Shown: positions 51,964-64,000 of the stretch, one piece after another
How positions within the stretch are numbered: position 1 is the stretch's first letter
How the letters are laid out: every line of letters starts with the position of its first letter
Source: Paragorgia papillata
Taxonomy: Eukaryota > Cnidaria > Anthozoa > Scleralcyonacea > Coralliidae
Length of the DNA: 64,000 nt
Direction of reading: 5' to 3'
Assembly: GCA_035771165.1 (NCBI GenBank)
Contig: JAWNZC010000235.1
Coordinates: forward strand, 733,501 to 797,500
Made by a program: the position numbers and the translations under genes
The notes under the pieces: model-generated
Database searches by the model: none
Seen by the model: only the letters and a program-made list of their open reading frames with translations
What the model was told of the DNA's origin: nothing

Positions 51964-52446
51964 CACGCGTAAAAATCTCGCAAGTTGTTACAGCATTGTT
52001 GCCTGAACAATGCTGTAACAACTTGTTGATATGTGTGAACAATATTGATAAATGAACAACATTGTTCATCATTGTTTCAACAAGTTATACAGTTTGATGA
52101 AACATCAACCGTTGTTCACGCATGTTGTAACAACCGAATAACGTGTTGATACATCAACCATGTTCACCATTGTTGTAACATTGTTGTTCATCGTTGTTAT
52201 TTCGTCATACTGCATGTTACAACATGTTGTATCATGTGCAAACAACGCTGTTGGCTATAAAAATGTGCTGTTGGAACAACTTGTTCATGACTGTTGATTT
52301 ATCCGTGAACAAGTTGTTCGAACCATAAGTGAACAACTTGTTGACAACTTGTTCACAGCGAGCAGCACAACATTGTTCACGCCGAGCAGCACAGCATTGC
52401 TCACGCCTGTTGACAACCGTGAACAAGTTGTGCGTTTTTACGCGTG
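51964..52446. mobile_element. TA-flanked MITE, CACGCGTAAAAA ends
   Basis: 483 bp between TA at 51962-51963 and 52447-52448. Inverted ends CACGCGTAAAAA. The inside is made of AACAACTTGTT, TTGTTCA and AACATTGTT repeats in both orientations, so the whole can fold. Confidence 0.75.
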
Positions 52447-53216
52447 TACATGAAGGTGCATAAATCTTTTGTTTTAGCATTATTAGTATTTAAACAGTGT
52501 GGTTGAGTGATTGAACCCAAACGTGGCTCTTGGATGATTACTTCAATATTGATTATACAGAAAACACAATATGTTCAGTAACCGTGAAAGTGCACAAATT
52601 GCCATAAACCTGAACAAAAACATAAAACAATGACTTTTGTTGAGCTTCCAAACCGTGTTTAGTTTCTATTAACTACGAATGAACTTCTCCCACGGGGCTG
52701 CATTACTCAGAATGATTTTGCATACTAAAGGTGAGGTAATACAGGCAAATTTTTTCATCAACTTGTTGCAATTAGTTGAAATTAAGACATTAAGTTGCAA
52801 TCAGTTGCAATTAAGTCGAAAAGCGTTGTTGCACGTATTACCACCCACCATAAACATTGTTACGCAACAATGATTTTGTTGTAAGTTGAAAAAATGTGTT
52901 GAAAAAATAGTAGACTCAGTTCTACTTGCTGCAACATGCTGTTTCAACTTGCAACAAAATCATCTTGAAAAACTCACTCGTGCATGTTTTTTCCAAATTG
53001 CACTCGAAACCATGCTATTACCTATACAAATAGATCAAAGTTTAGGCGAAACATCGTCATGTTCCTCCATTGTTGACTGCCTCCTTTTGGTTTTCGTGCG
53101 TGGTGTCCATGCGAGCATGATGCGAGGTATCTATGCGAACTTGAATATACCCCTCCACAGCGAGATATAATACCGCGGGTGATTTGTAAAAAAATAACTC
53201 GTCACATGGTACAAAT

Positions 53217-53602
53217 GGGAAGCACGGTTGGCTTGTGCTATTAGGGCGCTGCCTCTCACCAATAGTTAAGCCCGGTTGGACGGGGTTAGTACTTGGATGG
53301 GTGACCGTCTGGGAATAACCCCGTTCTCGAGCTTGGAACACTCATGTGAGTAGAGTTTAGTTGGTCTCTCCTGTGCTTCGAGGGTTTTTCGCCGGGTTCT
53401 CCGGTTTTCCTCCCTCCATAAAATCAACACCTAGGTCTGTGATTCGTGGTCTGACATGTGTGTCATAAATGTGTCGTAGGGTGGCTGCTTCGAGCGCCTT
53501 TAATATGCCTTCGACTCTGCCACTTGAAATTTAGTAATGTAAATTGCTCTTGAAAAGCCCTTTGTGGGAAGAAGTAATTAAAATTTGTATTGTATTGTAT
53601 TG
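53217..53602 (+). mobile_element. 5S-rRNA-derived SINE (SINE3 type)
   Basis: The head carries the 5S rRNA internal promoter: AGTTAAGC (A box) and TTAGTACTTGGATGGG with GACCGTCTGGGAATA (C box). A body with TTTTCGCCGGGTTCTCCGG follows and the tail is (ATTGT)n. GTACAAAT at 53209-53216 recurs at 53603-53610, a likely 8-bp target duplication. RNA polymerase III would transcribe it; it depends on a LINE partner. Confidence 0.85.
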
Positions 53603-53680
53603 TACAAATCTATGTCTCTGATTGAACAATTTACAGATGAAGTATAATATTTATATTCATACCTTTATGACGTTCCTTAG

Positions 53681-53938
53681 ATCCTTATCGCTGGATTATC
53701 TCACGTGGTAAGCCAACTATCCAATCATCAACGGAAGGAAATCACGTGGCATCCTATGCGACTGATGCCGACTTCAACTACTATGATCTTCCAATAAAGT
53801 ACAGTCAAACCACCGTTTCAAACCAACCTTATTTACAAATTGATTTGGGGAAAAGCTATCCAGTAAATGGAGTGCAGATAAACGTTCCTCTAGTAAGTGG
53901 TATGCCCACGGCCTACAAGAAAATGCTAGTTACCATAG
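53681..53938 (+). CDS. Exon of F5/8-type (discoidin / F-type-lectin-like) domain, first part
   Basis: Acceptor TGACGTTCCTTAG, donor ATAG|GTAAGG, phase 1-1, 258 bases. SRGKPTIQSSTEGNHVASYA, TDADF and YLQIDLGKSYPVNGVQI follow the first half of the coagulation factor 5/8 C fold. The sugar-binding His of F-type lectins is not visible. Joins 58662-58835; other exons lie outside or were not recognised. Confidence 0.7.
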
Positions 53939-54059
53939 GTAAGGACTAGAAGTAGTAAATGGCGCCCACTGAGGAGTAACTCTTCCACGGGCGGAGCAAT
54001 CTCGTGCCCCCACCCCTACCCACTCCCGCGTTTTATTGACGGGAAAACGTAGAGGCAGA

Positions 54060-54061
<2 letters not shown>

Positions 54062-54100
<39 letters not shown>
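54062..54100. repeat. (TA)n microsatellite
   Basis: Next to a hairpin CGTGTCTGTAGATTGAACTA at 54111-54166 whose arm recurs at 54319-54345. Confidence 0.85.
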
Positions 54101-54103
<3 letters not shown>

Positions 54104-54472
54104 GAAACACCGTGTCTGTAGATTGAACTATATATATATATATATATAGTTCAATCTACAGACACGCTGGGCCCATGCGCACTTCACGCTATCTGAATGT
54201 ATTTCACCGATGCTTTCCCACATGCGGTTGTCACCGACGATCGCATGTGTATAAGTAATTGATGAAATTCATTCGGATTGTTCCAAGCTACACTGATGAG
54301 CTGTTGTACAGCGAAACACCGTGTCTGTAGATTGAACTATATATTGACGCGGGGCGATCTTCAGGCGACCTGAAGATCGTTGGCCGTTCTGTATCGGGGT
54401 ATACAGAATTCTGTAAATTACTTCTAAAACGCCTATTATTAAGTTAGCTAAACATACACCATGTTAAGTAAT

Positions 54473-54570
54473 AGATACAGCATGAGCAGCCGATCTGTAT
54501 CTGATTTACAAGGCGAGCCGAAGGCGAGCCGTAGTAAATCAGATACAGCTCGGCTGCGAATGCTGTATCT
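54473..54570. repeat. Hairpin, AGATACAGCATG ends
   Basis: Arms AGATACAGCA..GAGCAGCCGA and complement, central AGGCGAGCCGAAGGCGAGCC. Small TIR element likely. Confidence 0.6.
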
Positions 54571-55017
54571 TTCTTAAAATACAAATGCATCTAAGTAATC
54601 AAGTTCACCAACTATTTTAGCGATATACTCTATTTTAGCCGAGAAAATCGAAGCTAAAGTTTATGTAAATCAGGACGATTCTGTATCCGATTTACAACCT
54701 CTGCTACGGTATTGATTTCTTTTGTGTTTTCCTCATGAATTATTAATGAGTTTTTTAAGAGCTGTTAAACCATCGAGGTAAGGTTTAATAGGCTACGATT
54801 AACAAATTAGTGATGTGAGCATGCGCTTTGATCTCGTATTAGTCCCACATTTTATATTGTTTTTTATATTGACGTGCCATAAATAGCCGTTCTGGTCATC
54901 ACTTGTTGTCGGACAAATGTTGTTGTTCAAGAAATGTTTGCATCTTCATCTTGTATGAGGACGATACCAGCGTACCTTACTCAAGACAGTTGAATGCGAA
55001 GTGTCTGGACGCTTGCT

Positions 55018-55112
55018 ACAGAACTAATATCAGTGTCTGTAAATGTGATACAGCACTGATGTTTTACTAAACAGTTCTGTATCACATTTACAGACACTGA
55101 TATTAGTTCTGT
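55018..55112. repeat. Hairpin, ACAGAACTAATATCAG ends
   Basis: 36-base arms pairing exactly around a ~23-base centre. Confidence 0.7.
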
Positions 55113-55356
55113 ACCGGGGTAAATAGACATTGATTAAACCTTAATTTCTTTCGAATTTTCCTCATGAATTATTAATGAGTTTTAGAAATATATATATATA
55201 TATATATATATGAGTAAAATTTGTTCTCAAGCTTTTATACTCAGAAAAATGTCTGAGTATTCCTGACGGGATTCGAACCCGTCAGGGATATTACACCATT
55301 ATTTTACTCATATTACACCAAGCTACAAATTTCACTTTAACATATATATATATATA

Positions 55357-55514
55357 GATGTAATATATCATACACGCGAGGAGGAGTGTTTCATCAGGAT
55401 ATCCAAACACTGAGACGTTTGTTGAAAATCGAGGCGAAGCAGAGGTTTTTGAACAACCTTCGAGGAGTTTGGATATCCTGATGAAACACTCCTCCGAGTG
55501 TATGATATTGCATC
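55357..55514. mobile_element. MITE-like inverted repeat
   Basis: GGAGTGTTTCATCAGGATAT is present in both arms in opposite orientation, with CATACAC ends; 158 bp. Confidence 0.65.
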
Positions 55515-55743
55515 TCAAACAAATCAGTATTTTAAGAGAATATCAAGATGAAAGTTTGCTTAATTTATGTAATTTCTTCCTCCGATATCCAAACCACCGA
55601 CACGGTACTGATTTCGTTTGTGTTTTCTTCATGAATTATTAATGAGTTTGATATAATATATATATATATATATATACAAACGAGCACGTGTGATTTTGTT
55701 CACGGAATGTCGGAAAGTGCTCAATACCATAAAGGTAGAGCGA

Positions 55744-55864
55744 ATATAGTATAGTTTAAGTGGGCTTACCTCAAAATGTTGAGTGTCGCAACTGTCAGTT
55801 TCATCGCCCCGCGTGAAACTGACAGTTGCGACACTCAAATTTTGAGGTAAGCCCACTTAAACTA

Positions 55865-55872
<8 letters not shown>
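55744..55872. repeat. Long near-perfect hairpin
   Basis: Arms of ~60 bases (AGTTTAAGTGGGCTTACCTC ... CTGACAGTT) around TCATCGCCCCGCGTG-type centre, adjacent to (TA)n at 55863-55934. Confidence 0.75.

Positions 55873-55934
<62 letters not shown>
55863..55934. repeat. (TA)n microsatellite
   Basis: Over 30 TA units. Confidence 0.95.
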
Positions 55935-55938
<4 letters not shown>

Positions 55939-56432
55939 GGCTGACCCAGTGAACTCTATATAGAACGTCGGCAAGAGATTCACCAGGCGGAAACCGTAAT
56001 CTTATATAGACTGGAATAATAATTCCGTAAGAGGGGCACCATTCATTATTGGGTGAAGCCAAATATGTCGTGACATGTAGGTATAAAACACACGTGTGCC
56101 AGTAGTACTCGAGAAGTAGTGAAGTGTTGAAAATTCTGTGCAATGACCCACCAAGAAATTTCTGGATCAGTCTTTGAGGCTAAAGTGTTTTAGAAGTAAC
56201 AACGAGGAAGGCAGTACATATTAGGCTATAATCGGCCATTTGTGTGACGTATTTTAGCGGCGACAATGATTGAAGGACGAAATATCTATTTTATTTTATT
56301 TTATTAGCTTCGCCATTGACTAAATACATGTATGGTATCACAAAATAAACTAAAAACGAGAGCGAATGGTATAACTGTTTTATTACATAGCCAAGCACTG
56401 TACAAGAGAGAAAATTACAGCAAAATGTTTGA

Positions 56433-56795
56433 AACGACAAACTTCCGGCATATAGGAAGTTTGTCTCACACGCCTACACGAATCACTCGATACGGGCAAC
56501 AGCTGTGACAATACTTGACAGGTCCGGCTTCGAAGCACGGCACATTATGGCTGTCAGTGGTCACAAAAGTGAAAGCAGCATCAGAAGTTACAGCCGAACT
56601 AGCCTGGATACAAGACGGGAGATGTCCGAAACTTTGATGGCTGTCGCTAGCTGCAGTTCTCCCACGCACATTGATATCGAATTATCTCAACTGTTGTCGC
56701 TCTCTCAAGAAGAAACAGTGTTGAATATACAAACCTCTCATTCACAGTTATCCAAACAATTCAATTTTTATAACTGTAACGTTAACTTTAACTGA
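56433..56795 (+). pseudogene. Tyrosine recombinase C-terminal fragment (Crypton/QRICH1-type)
   Basis: Frame reads YRKFVSHAYTNHSIRATAVT, LDRSGFEARHIMAVSGHKSE and SSIRSYSR, then a Ser-rich tail and stop. H-x-x-R (HSIR) and GHKS..S...Y fit the catalytic R and H plus the C-terminal Tyr of tyrosine recombinases domesticated or mobile in animals. The N-terminal catalytic Arg region is missing; an in-frame stop lies at 56430. Confidence 0.7.
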
Positions 56796-57066
56796 TAAGC
56801 GGGAACGTTTTGGCACAGTTGTAAGTTTCAATGCTAGCTTGGCGTGAACATTTTTTTAAGGCTTTTTCCTTTGTTGTTGTGTATATACGTGCATTTTAAT
56901 ATTTTTGTCATTGGCACATTGCCTATCAGTCGTTTTGACATTTCAACAAACTGATGTTATTTAATTGTTTTGTCTTCGAAGAAAGTAAGCTTATAACTAT
57001 ATCTTAAAACAGTTTAAATAGATGGTTGCCCAGCTGAAAATGTATAATAAAACAATTATTGAATTC

Positions 57067-57181
57067 GGCTTTTTTTATATCAAGAATTATCAAGGGCTCA
57101 GTCTGTATTATCAGCCTCAGCCTTCGGCTTCGGCAGATAACACAGACTTCTACCTTGGTAATTCTTGATATAAAAAAAGCC
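57067..57181. mobile_element. MITE-like inverted repeat, GGCTTTTTTTATATCAAG ends
   Basis: 115 bp, 23-base arms, centre AGCCTTCGGCTTCGG. Confidence 0.65.
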
Positions 57182-58661
57182 TCATCCAATAATTGCTTAT
57201 TATCCGATAACTAACTATGCACATGTGATGTAAAAATGTCTAATTTACATGTCAAAGACATTAAAACAAACCGAAATATCTTAACATCAAAGCAAGAATT
57301 CAAAAAACTGCAAAAAATATTACTTTGCCATTTGAAGTGCTTTTTCTCAAATAAGAAACTTCAAATAAGCATTTAGTTATAGTGTTTTTGAAGCGAAAAC
57401 TTTTTTGAGGTTTTCAACGGATCAGCATGACAGAAGCATTCGCTGAAAACTTCAAGCAAATCTGCTGCATAGTTTTTGAACTCTCAAAGTTTGCCATGGT
57501 TTATTCATTTTTGAAGAAATTAATTGCTCGGTTAGAGTGCTTGATAACATATGCACATAGACAACTAAGTTCATTATATATATACCAAGTGTCAAAGTTC
57601 ATGTTTTCTTGCGTCTCATTGGGCGGGAGGGTATCACGTGAACGTTATTAAATTCGACTGTCTCCCAGCAACAGCTCTGAGCTCGAGCGGTGAATAATAT
57701 GTTATGGTGAATAATAAAATCGTTCAGACCGAGATACTAAAACAGATCGTTCAAGGTTGTTTTTGTGTATCAGTTAAATAAAGATAAAAAAAAATATTTC
57801 ATTATATTTACTTCTGTAATTTGAACATAATAAAATACTTATTGGCAGGGAGGGGCGGCTGCCCCCCCCCCCCCAATTTTTCGCAGATAAAGTTCTTTGC
57901 CCCCCAAATAAGACCAATTGTCGAACTTTTCATGTGTCCGTGGGCAGAGGCGTCTAGAAGAACTAGAAGCTATTCAGTAATGTATAGGTATTTAATTATT
58001 GAAAGATTAAGCGACTCAAAATCTCGGAGCAACGACGCAACCCCCAAAATATGTTCACTTTTGTGAAGTGTCGTCTGTCGAGGCTTCAATTCCCTGAAAC
58101 AATCATAGAGATAGAGCTGGATTTTGGCAAACTGTATAGGGTATGATGGTGTGATAATATATTCGCTTTTACAGTAAAATTTGAACTATACTCGCTGTAG
58201 AATTAGATGAAAAAGTTCGCTCAAATTGCTGCAAGTGGTGTTTCCGAGGTTCTAGATTTCAGAAATTTCCGTCCTTGCTACGACATTGTCGACCGACGAT
58301 GTTTGACCGCCGAGGTTTTCCTCGGCTTTGCCTCGGAAAACATCGGCGGTCTCGGGTCCACAAAACATACTGTTTCCCTTGCTCCCACTCAGTGAGTGTT
58401 AAATATATATAAACAATGTATTTTAATAATAAAATCCAATGGCACACGTCATCTGTCCCATATATTCTATCCTACAGTCTTTTCTTACTTTGTAACATCA
58501 GGATAGCAACTTTGGCACCGTCCTATATTTCCAAAAGTACATGCCACATTCATTTCATTTTTTGAAAATTGGTTAGCTTCAAATTTTTCTATCAGAAATT
58601 TTTACTTCACAGACATTGTAAGTACTTCGTAAAGCCATCGTACTTTCTCAACTCATACTAG

Positions 58662-58835
58662 GTGATGATGCGACGATTGGCTCCGAGGCTAACCCAGTAT
58701 GCTTCAAATCTAACATGTACAAAAACGCGAAGCGAGAATTGTGCAATGGAAGAGGAAGATATGTTACGCTTCAAAGAATGGAAAACGATGTACTTATCAG
58801 CTTTTGCGAACTAGCTGTTTATAAGAGACCAGTAG
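58662..58835 (+). CDS. Exon of F5/8-type (F-type-lectin-like) domain, second part
   Basis: Acceptor CTCATACTAG, donor GTAG|GTTAGTG, 174 bases, phase 1-1. CFKSNMYKNAKRELCNGRGR then YVTLQRMENDVLISFCELAVY fits the second half of the domain (GRYVti...L.lCEv.VY). With 53681-53938 it makes a complete ~144-residue domain across a 4.7-kb intron. Confidence 0.72.
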
Positions 58836-59060
58836 GTTAGTGTCAAAAAATGTTTGCTAGAGAGCAGAGATAATTATAACGTTGAAGATGGGAATGAGCG
58901 GGTGTAAAGATGAAGATGTGAAAACGAGAAAGTAAAGGTGAGGGTGTGAATGTAAGGGTGTGAAGGTGATGATGTGAAGGTCAGGGTGTCAGAGTGAGTG
59001 TGAAGGTGAGAGTGTGTAGGTGAGGATGTTAAGGACAGGGTGTGAAAGTCAGGGTGCATG

Positions 59061-59913
<853 letters not shown>

Positions 59914-60099
59914 TCTTTATTTTAACACGCTAACAACGTCAGAAAAGGCTGATTTCCACGAAGGGCGTGTATAAGGAAACTAGAAATTAAATTTACATAC
60001 AGTACAGAAAACTAAATAACTTTTAAACTAACTAACAAATGGTAATGTCAATATGAAGTGAAGATAAGTCCTGGCTATTTGAATTGTTTATAGATATTG

Positions 60100-61536
60100 T
60101 TACATACTTTTATGAGTAGCAATTTTTCTCACGAATAATGAGAGCGATTTCCTCTCCCTAATTTCTGTAGGTAACGAATTCCATATGGATGCCCCATCAA
60201 ACATGAAACTCTTTTTCATATTATTTGTACGGGGCTGTGGCAAGCAAAGAGTTGTAGCTATGTCTCGCAGATTATGATTTGTGACTTCCTTTTTATACGT
60301 GAAAAGATTTGAGAGGGATTTCGACCCCAGCTCATTCAACACTTTAAACACTGATTTTGCTTTGGCCTTTCGCCTTTGTGTTTGGAGTGGTTCCCATCCT
60401 AGCGCATTTAGTGCAACGCTATGATCTACATCATTACCCATACCTGCTATAATTCGAGCAGATCTGTTATGAAGTTTTTGTAAATATTTGGACTGTGTGT
60501 CACCAAATACATTCCAAACTTCACAACAGTAGTTGACATATGGGTGGACAATAGCATTATACACAGAAAGTAGCGTATTTTTGTTAACAAATTCTCTTAA
60601 GCGCCGGATACCAGATATCCCCGAAGAGATTTTTTTGCTAATATTTTCAGTATTTCGTTTCCAAGACAACTGCTGGTCAATTGTTACTCCAAGAGTCTTG
60701 CATTCATACACACGTTTAATAGGTTTGTTTTCGATAATGATATTTGGTTGTGTATGCGAAACATTTCTCAATAGTGGTTTTGATGCAATAAGCATAAATT
60801 CAGTTTTGGCCACATTAAGGCTAAGTTTGTTAGCTATTAACCATTCTTTGAGGTTATCCAAATCAGAGTTCATTGCAGTTTGAACATCATCCATCGTCTC
60901 ACCAGTGGCCGTCAAGTTTGTGTCATCGGCAAACAATCGTGGCACTGTCTTACTTAAACATTCAGGCAAATCATTAATGTAAAGCAGAAAGAATAATGGT
61001 CCTAGTATGGAGCCCTGAGGCACACCACACTTGACAGGCTGTCCTGACGACATTAATCCATTTACCTGACATTTCTGGCTACGATCAGTAAGATATGATT
61101 TTAGTAGTGAAAGTGCTTTTCCTTTAATTCCGTGTAGTTCCATTTTTCGTAGTAAAATGTTGTGATTAACGGTATCAAAAGCTTTTTTAAGAGCTATAAA
61201 TACAACTACAATCCTGGACAAAATTGTTGGGCCACTTTGCCGATTTTGCCGATTTTCGCAGAGTGTCCCAAGCACTTTTGTCCAGGATTGTAGGTTGAAC
61301 ATTTTCCCATCCATATTTACATACAAGCTATTTGTGCAATCCAGTAGTGCTGTTGCGGTAGAATGAAATTTGCGAAAACCAAATTGTTTTTCAGATAAAA
61401 GGTCATTTTCCTTTAAATAATCGTATAGTTGCTCATAAATCATTCTTTCCATTACTTTACTTATAGCTGGCAAAACAGAGATAGGTCGATAGTTACTTGC
61501 TATATTTCGGTGGCCACTTTTATAATCTCCATCCAT
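60100..61536 (-). pseudogene. Reverse transcriptase of copy A, disrupted
   Basis: 478 open codons: [79 protein letters not shown] and SLNVAKTEFML. Two defects: an 82-bp MITE inserted in frame (28 extra residues) and Ala in place of the catalytic Asp of motif A (FIALKKAFD). It is therefore inactive despite the open frame. Clade CR1/Rex/RTE-like is not settled. Confidence 0.85.
61209..61290. mobile_element. 82-bp MITE inside the reverse transcriptase
   Basis: Ends CAATCCTGGACAAAA and its complement (one offset), flanked by TA at 61207-61208 and 61291-61292. Tc1/mariner-type. Removing it with one TA restores colinearity with the RT family. Confidence 0.88.
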
Positions 61537-61550
61537 TGGGAAAAGAGAAT

Positions 61551-62255
61551 AATGCTCGAGAGCGAGAGCGTGAGCGAGAGCGAGAGCGAGAGCGAGAGCG
61601 AGAGCGAGAGCGAGAGCGAGAGCGAGAGCGAGAGCGAGAGCGAGAGCGAGAGCGAGAGCGAGAGCGAGAGCGAGAGCGAGAGCGAGAGCGAGAGCGAGCG
61701 AGAGCGAGAGCGAGAGCGAGAGCGAGAGCGAGAGCGAGAGCGAGAGCGAGAGCGAGAGCGAGAGCGAGAGCGAGAGCGAGAGCGAGAGCGAGAGCGAGAG
61801 CGAGAGCGAGAGCGAGAGCGAGAGCGAGAGCGAGAGCGAGAGCGAGAGCGAGAGAGCGAGAGCGAGAGCGAGAGCGAGAGCGAGAGCGAGAGCGAGAGCG
61901 AGAGCGAGAGCGAGAGCGAGAGCGAGAGCGAGAGCGAGAGCGAGAGCGAGAGCGAGAGCGAGAGCGAGAGCGAGAGCGAGAGCGAGAGCGAGAGCGAGAG
62001 CGAGAGCGAGAGCGAGAGCGAGAGCGAGAGCGAGAGCGAGAGCGAGAGCGAGAGAGCGAGAGCGAGAGCGAGAGCGAGAGCGAGAGCGAGAGCGAGAGCG
62101 AGAGCGAGAGCGAGAGCGAGAGCGAGAGCGAGAGCGAGAGCGAGAGCGAGAGCGAGAGCGAGAGCGAGAGCGAGAGCGAGAGCGAGAGCGAGAGCGAGAG
62201 CGAGAGCGAGAGCGAGAGCGAGAGCGAGAGCGAGAGCGAGAGCGAGAGCGAGAGC
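61551..62255. repeat. (AGCGAG)n hexanucleotide array 2
   Basis: About 700 bp, slips at ~61695, ~61851 and ~62052. Abrupt switch to AGTGAG at ~62256. Confidence 0.97.
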
Positions 62256-63025
<770 letters not shown>

Positions 63026-64000
63026 TCTTTATTTTAACACGCTAACAACGTCAGAAAAGGCTGATTTCCACGAAGGGCGTGTATAAGGAAACTAGAAATT
63101 AAATTTACATACAGTACAGAAAACTAAATAACTTTTAAACTAACTAACAAATGGTAATGTCAATATGAAGTGAAGATAAGTCCTGGCTATTTGAATTGTT
63201 TATAGATATTGTTACATACTTTTATGAGTAGCAATTTTTCTCACGAATAATGAGAGCGATTTCCTCTCCCTAATTTCTGTAGGTAACGAATTCCATATGG
63301 ATGCCCCATCAAACATGAAACTCTTTTTCATATTATTTGTACGGGGCTGTGGCAAGCAAAGAGTTGTAGCTATGTCTCGCAGATTATGATTTGTGACTTC
63401 CTTTTTATACGTGAAAAGATTTGAGAGGGATTTCGACCCCAGCTCATTCAACACTTTAAAACACTGATTTTGCTTTGGCCTTTCGCCTTTGTGTTTGGAG
63501 TGGTTCCCATCCTAGCGCATTTAGTGCAACGCTATGATCTACATCATTACCCATACCTGCTATAATTCGAGCAGATCTGTTATGAAGTTTTTGTAAATAT
63601 TTGGACTGTGTGTCACCAAATACATTCCAAACTTCACAACAGTAGTTGACATATGGGTGGACAATAGCATTATACACAGAAAGTAGCGTATTTTTGTTAA
63701 CAAATTCTCTTAAGCGCCGGATACCAGATATCCCCGAAGAGATTTTTTTTGCTAATATTTTCAGTATTTCGTTTCCAAGACAACTGCTGGTCAATTGTTA
63801 CTCCAAGAGTCTTGCATTCATACACACGTTTAATAGGTTTGTTTTCGATAATGATATTTGGTTGTGTATGCGAAACATTTCTCAATAGTGGTTTTGATGC
63901 AATAAGCATAAATTCAGTTTTTGGCCACATTAAGGCTAAGTTTGTTAGCTATTAACCATTCTTTGAGGTTATCCAAATCAGAGTTCATTGCAGTTTGAAC
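63026..64000 (-). mobile_element. Non-LTR retrotransposon copy B, runs off the window
   Basis: Same sequence as 59914-60887 with single-base insertions in homopolymers near 63461, 63750 and 63922, each shifting the RT frame. Orientation is the same as copy A. Confidence 0.85.

Larger units (their letters stand above)
59914..61550 (-). mobile_element. Non-LTR retrotransposon copy A, 5' truncated
   Basis: The minus-strand element ends at its 3' side in (TATC)n and is cut at its 5' side by the AGCGAG array. It contains RT and C-terminal region only. Copy B (63026-64000) is nearly identical over the shared part. Confidence 0.85.

Noticed and set aside
53217..53340. Functional 5S rRNA gene
   Set aside because: Only promoter parts resemble 5S rRNA; a SINE body, tail and target duplication follow.

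Overview
This window is nuclear DNA of an invertebrate animal. The support is spliced genes for extracellular proteins (a fibrinogen-domain protein with calcium-binding EGF exons, and an F5/8 or F-type-lectin-like domain), a 5S-rRNA-derived SINE, several non-LTR retrotransposon fragments, a split-direct-repeat retroelement and many MITEs and microsatellites. A cnidarian, probably an anthozoan, is favoured from the style of the repeats, but this is inference.

Region 1 (1-2376) is a 2.35 kb foldback element, 18-2368. It has ~0.9 kb inverted arms, a 6-bp target duplication CAGCTC, arrays of ~41-bp palindromic repeats, and in each arm a copy of a two-exon gene start (one arm open, one arm broken).

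Region 2 (2477-23113) is a complete Polinton/Maverick, an endogenous virus-like transposon. It spans exactly 2483-23107 (20,625 bp) with ~298-bp terminal inverted repeats starting AGTA and a perfect 6-bp target duplication AATACT. It carries about 24 tightly packed intronless genes. Recognisable are the protein-primed family B DNA polymerase, a retroviral-type integrase, the FtsK/HerA-type packaging ATPase, the double jelly-roll major capsid protein and a probable penton protein. Less usual are an archaeo-eukaryotic primase with a PriCT-2 domain but no helicase, two fibre candidates (lectin-like and collagen-like) sharing one N-terminal peptide, a zinc-ribbon protein that could be a TFIIB/VLTF3-like transcription factor, paired SAP/NUMOD1-like DNA-binding proteins, a myristoylation-type protein and a two-finger C2H2 protein. 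No adenain-type maturation protease was recognised. Most genes have AATAAA at or just before the start codon on both strands. Virion-type genes tend to read AATAAATG, while replication and regulatory genes have a short spacer. Gene ends in the right part carry AT-rich hairpins. Together these suggest a self-contained transcription scheme resembling that of large nucleocytoplasmic DNA viruses.

Region 3 (23108-40620) is host DNA with one complete gene, 27609-40558. Its ten coding exons join in consistent phase to 588 codons: signal peptide, PAN/Apple-like exon, one EGF-like exon, five cbEGF exons and a two-exon fibrinogen C domain. A 6.2 kb intron contains a decayed AGAACTATA repeat, a perfect 90-bp palindrome, and a 4.05 kb retroelement with A1-body-B1-A2-B2 split direct repeats (Ngaro/DIRS-like).

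Region 4 (40620-64000) is repeat-dominated. It holds non-LTR fragments, TIR elements (including an hAT-type MITE with an 8-bp duplication and TA-flanked MITEs), a 1.4 kb CTAA microsatellite, the 5S SINE, two exons of a second extracellular protein gene (53681-53938 and 58662-58835), a Crypton-like tyrosine recombinase fragment, and two head-to-tail copies of one non-LTR element separated by kilobase AGYGAG hexanucleotide arrays. One copy carries an 82-bp MITE inserted in frame in its reverse transcriptase.
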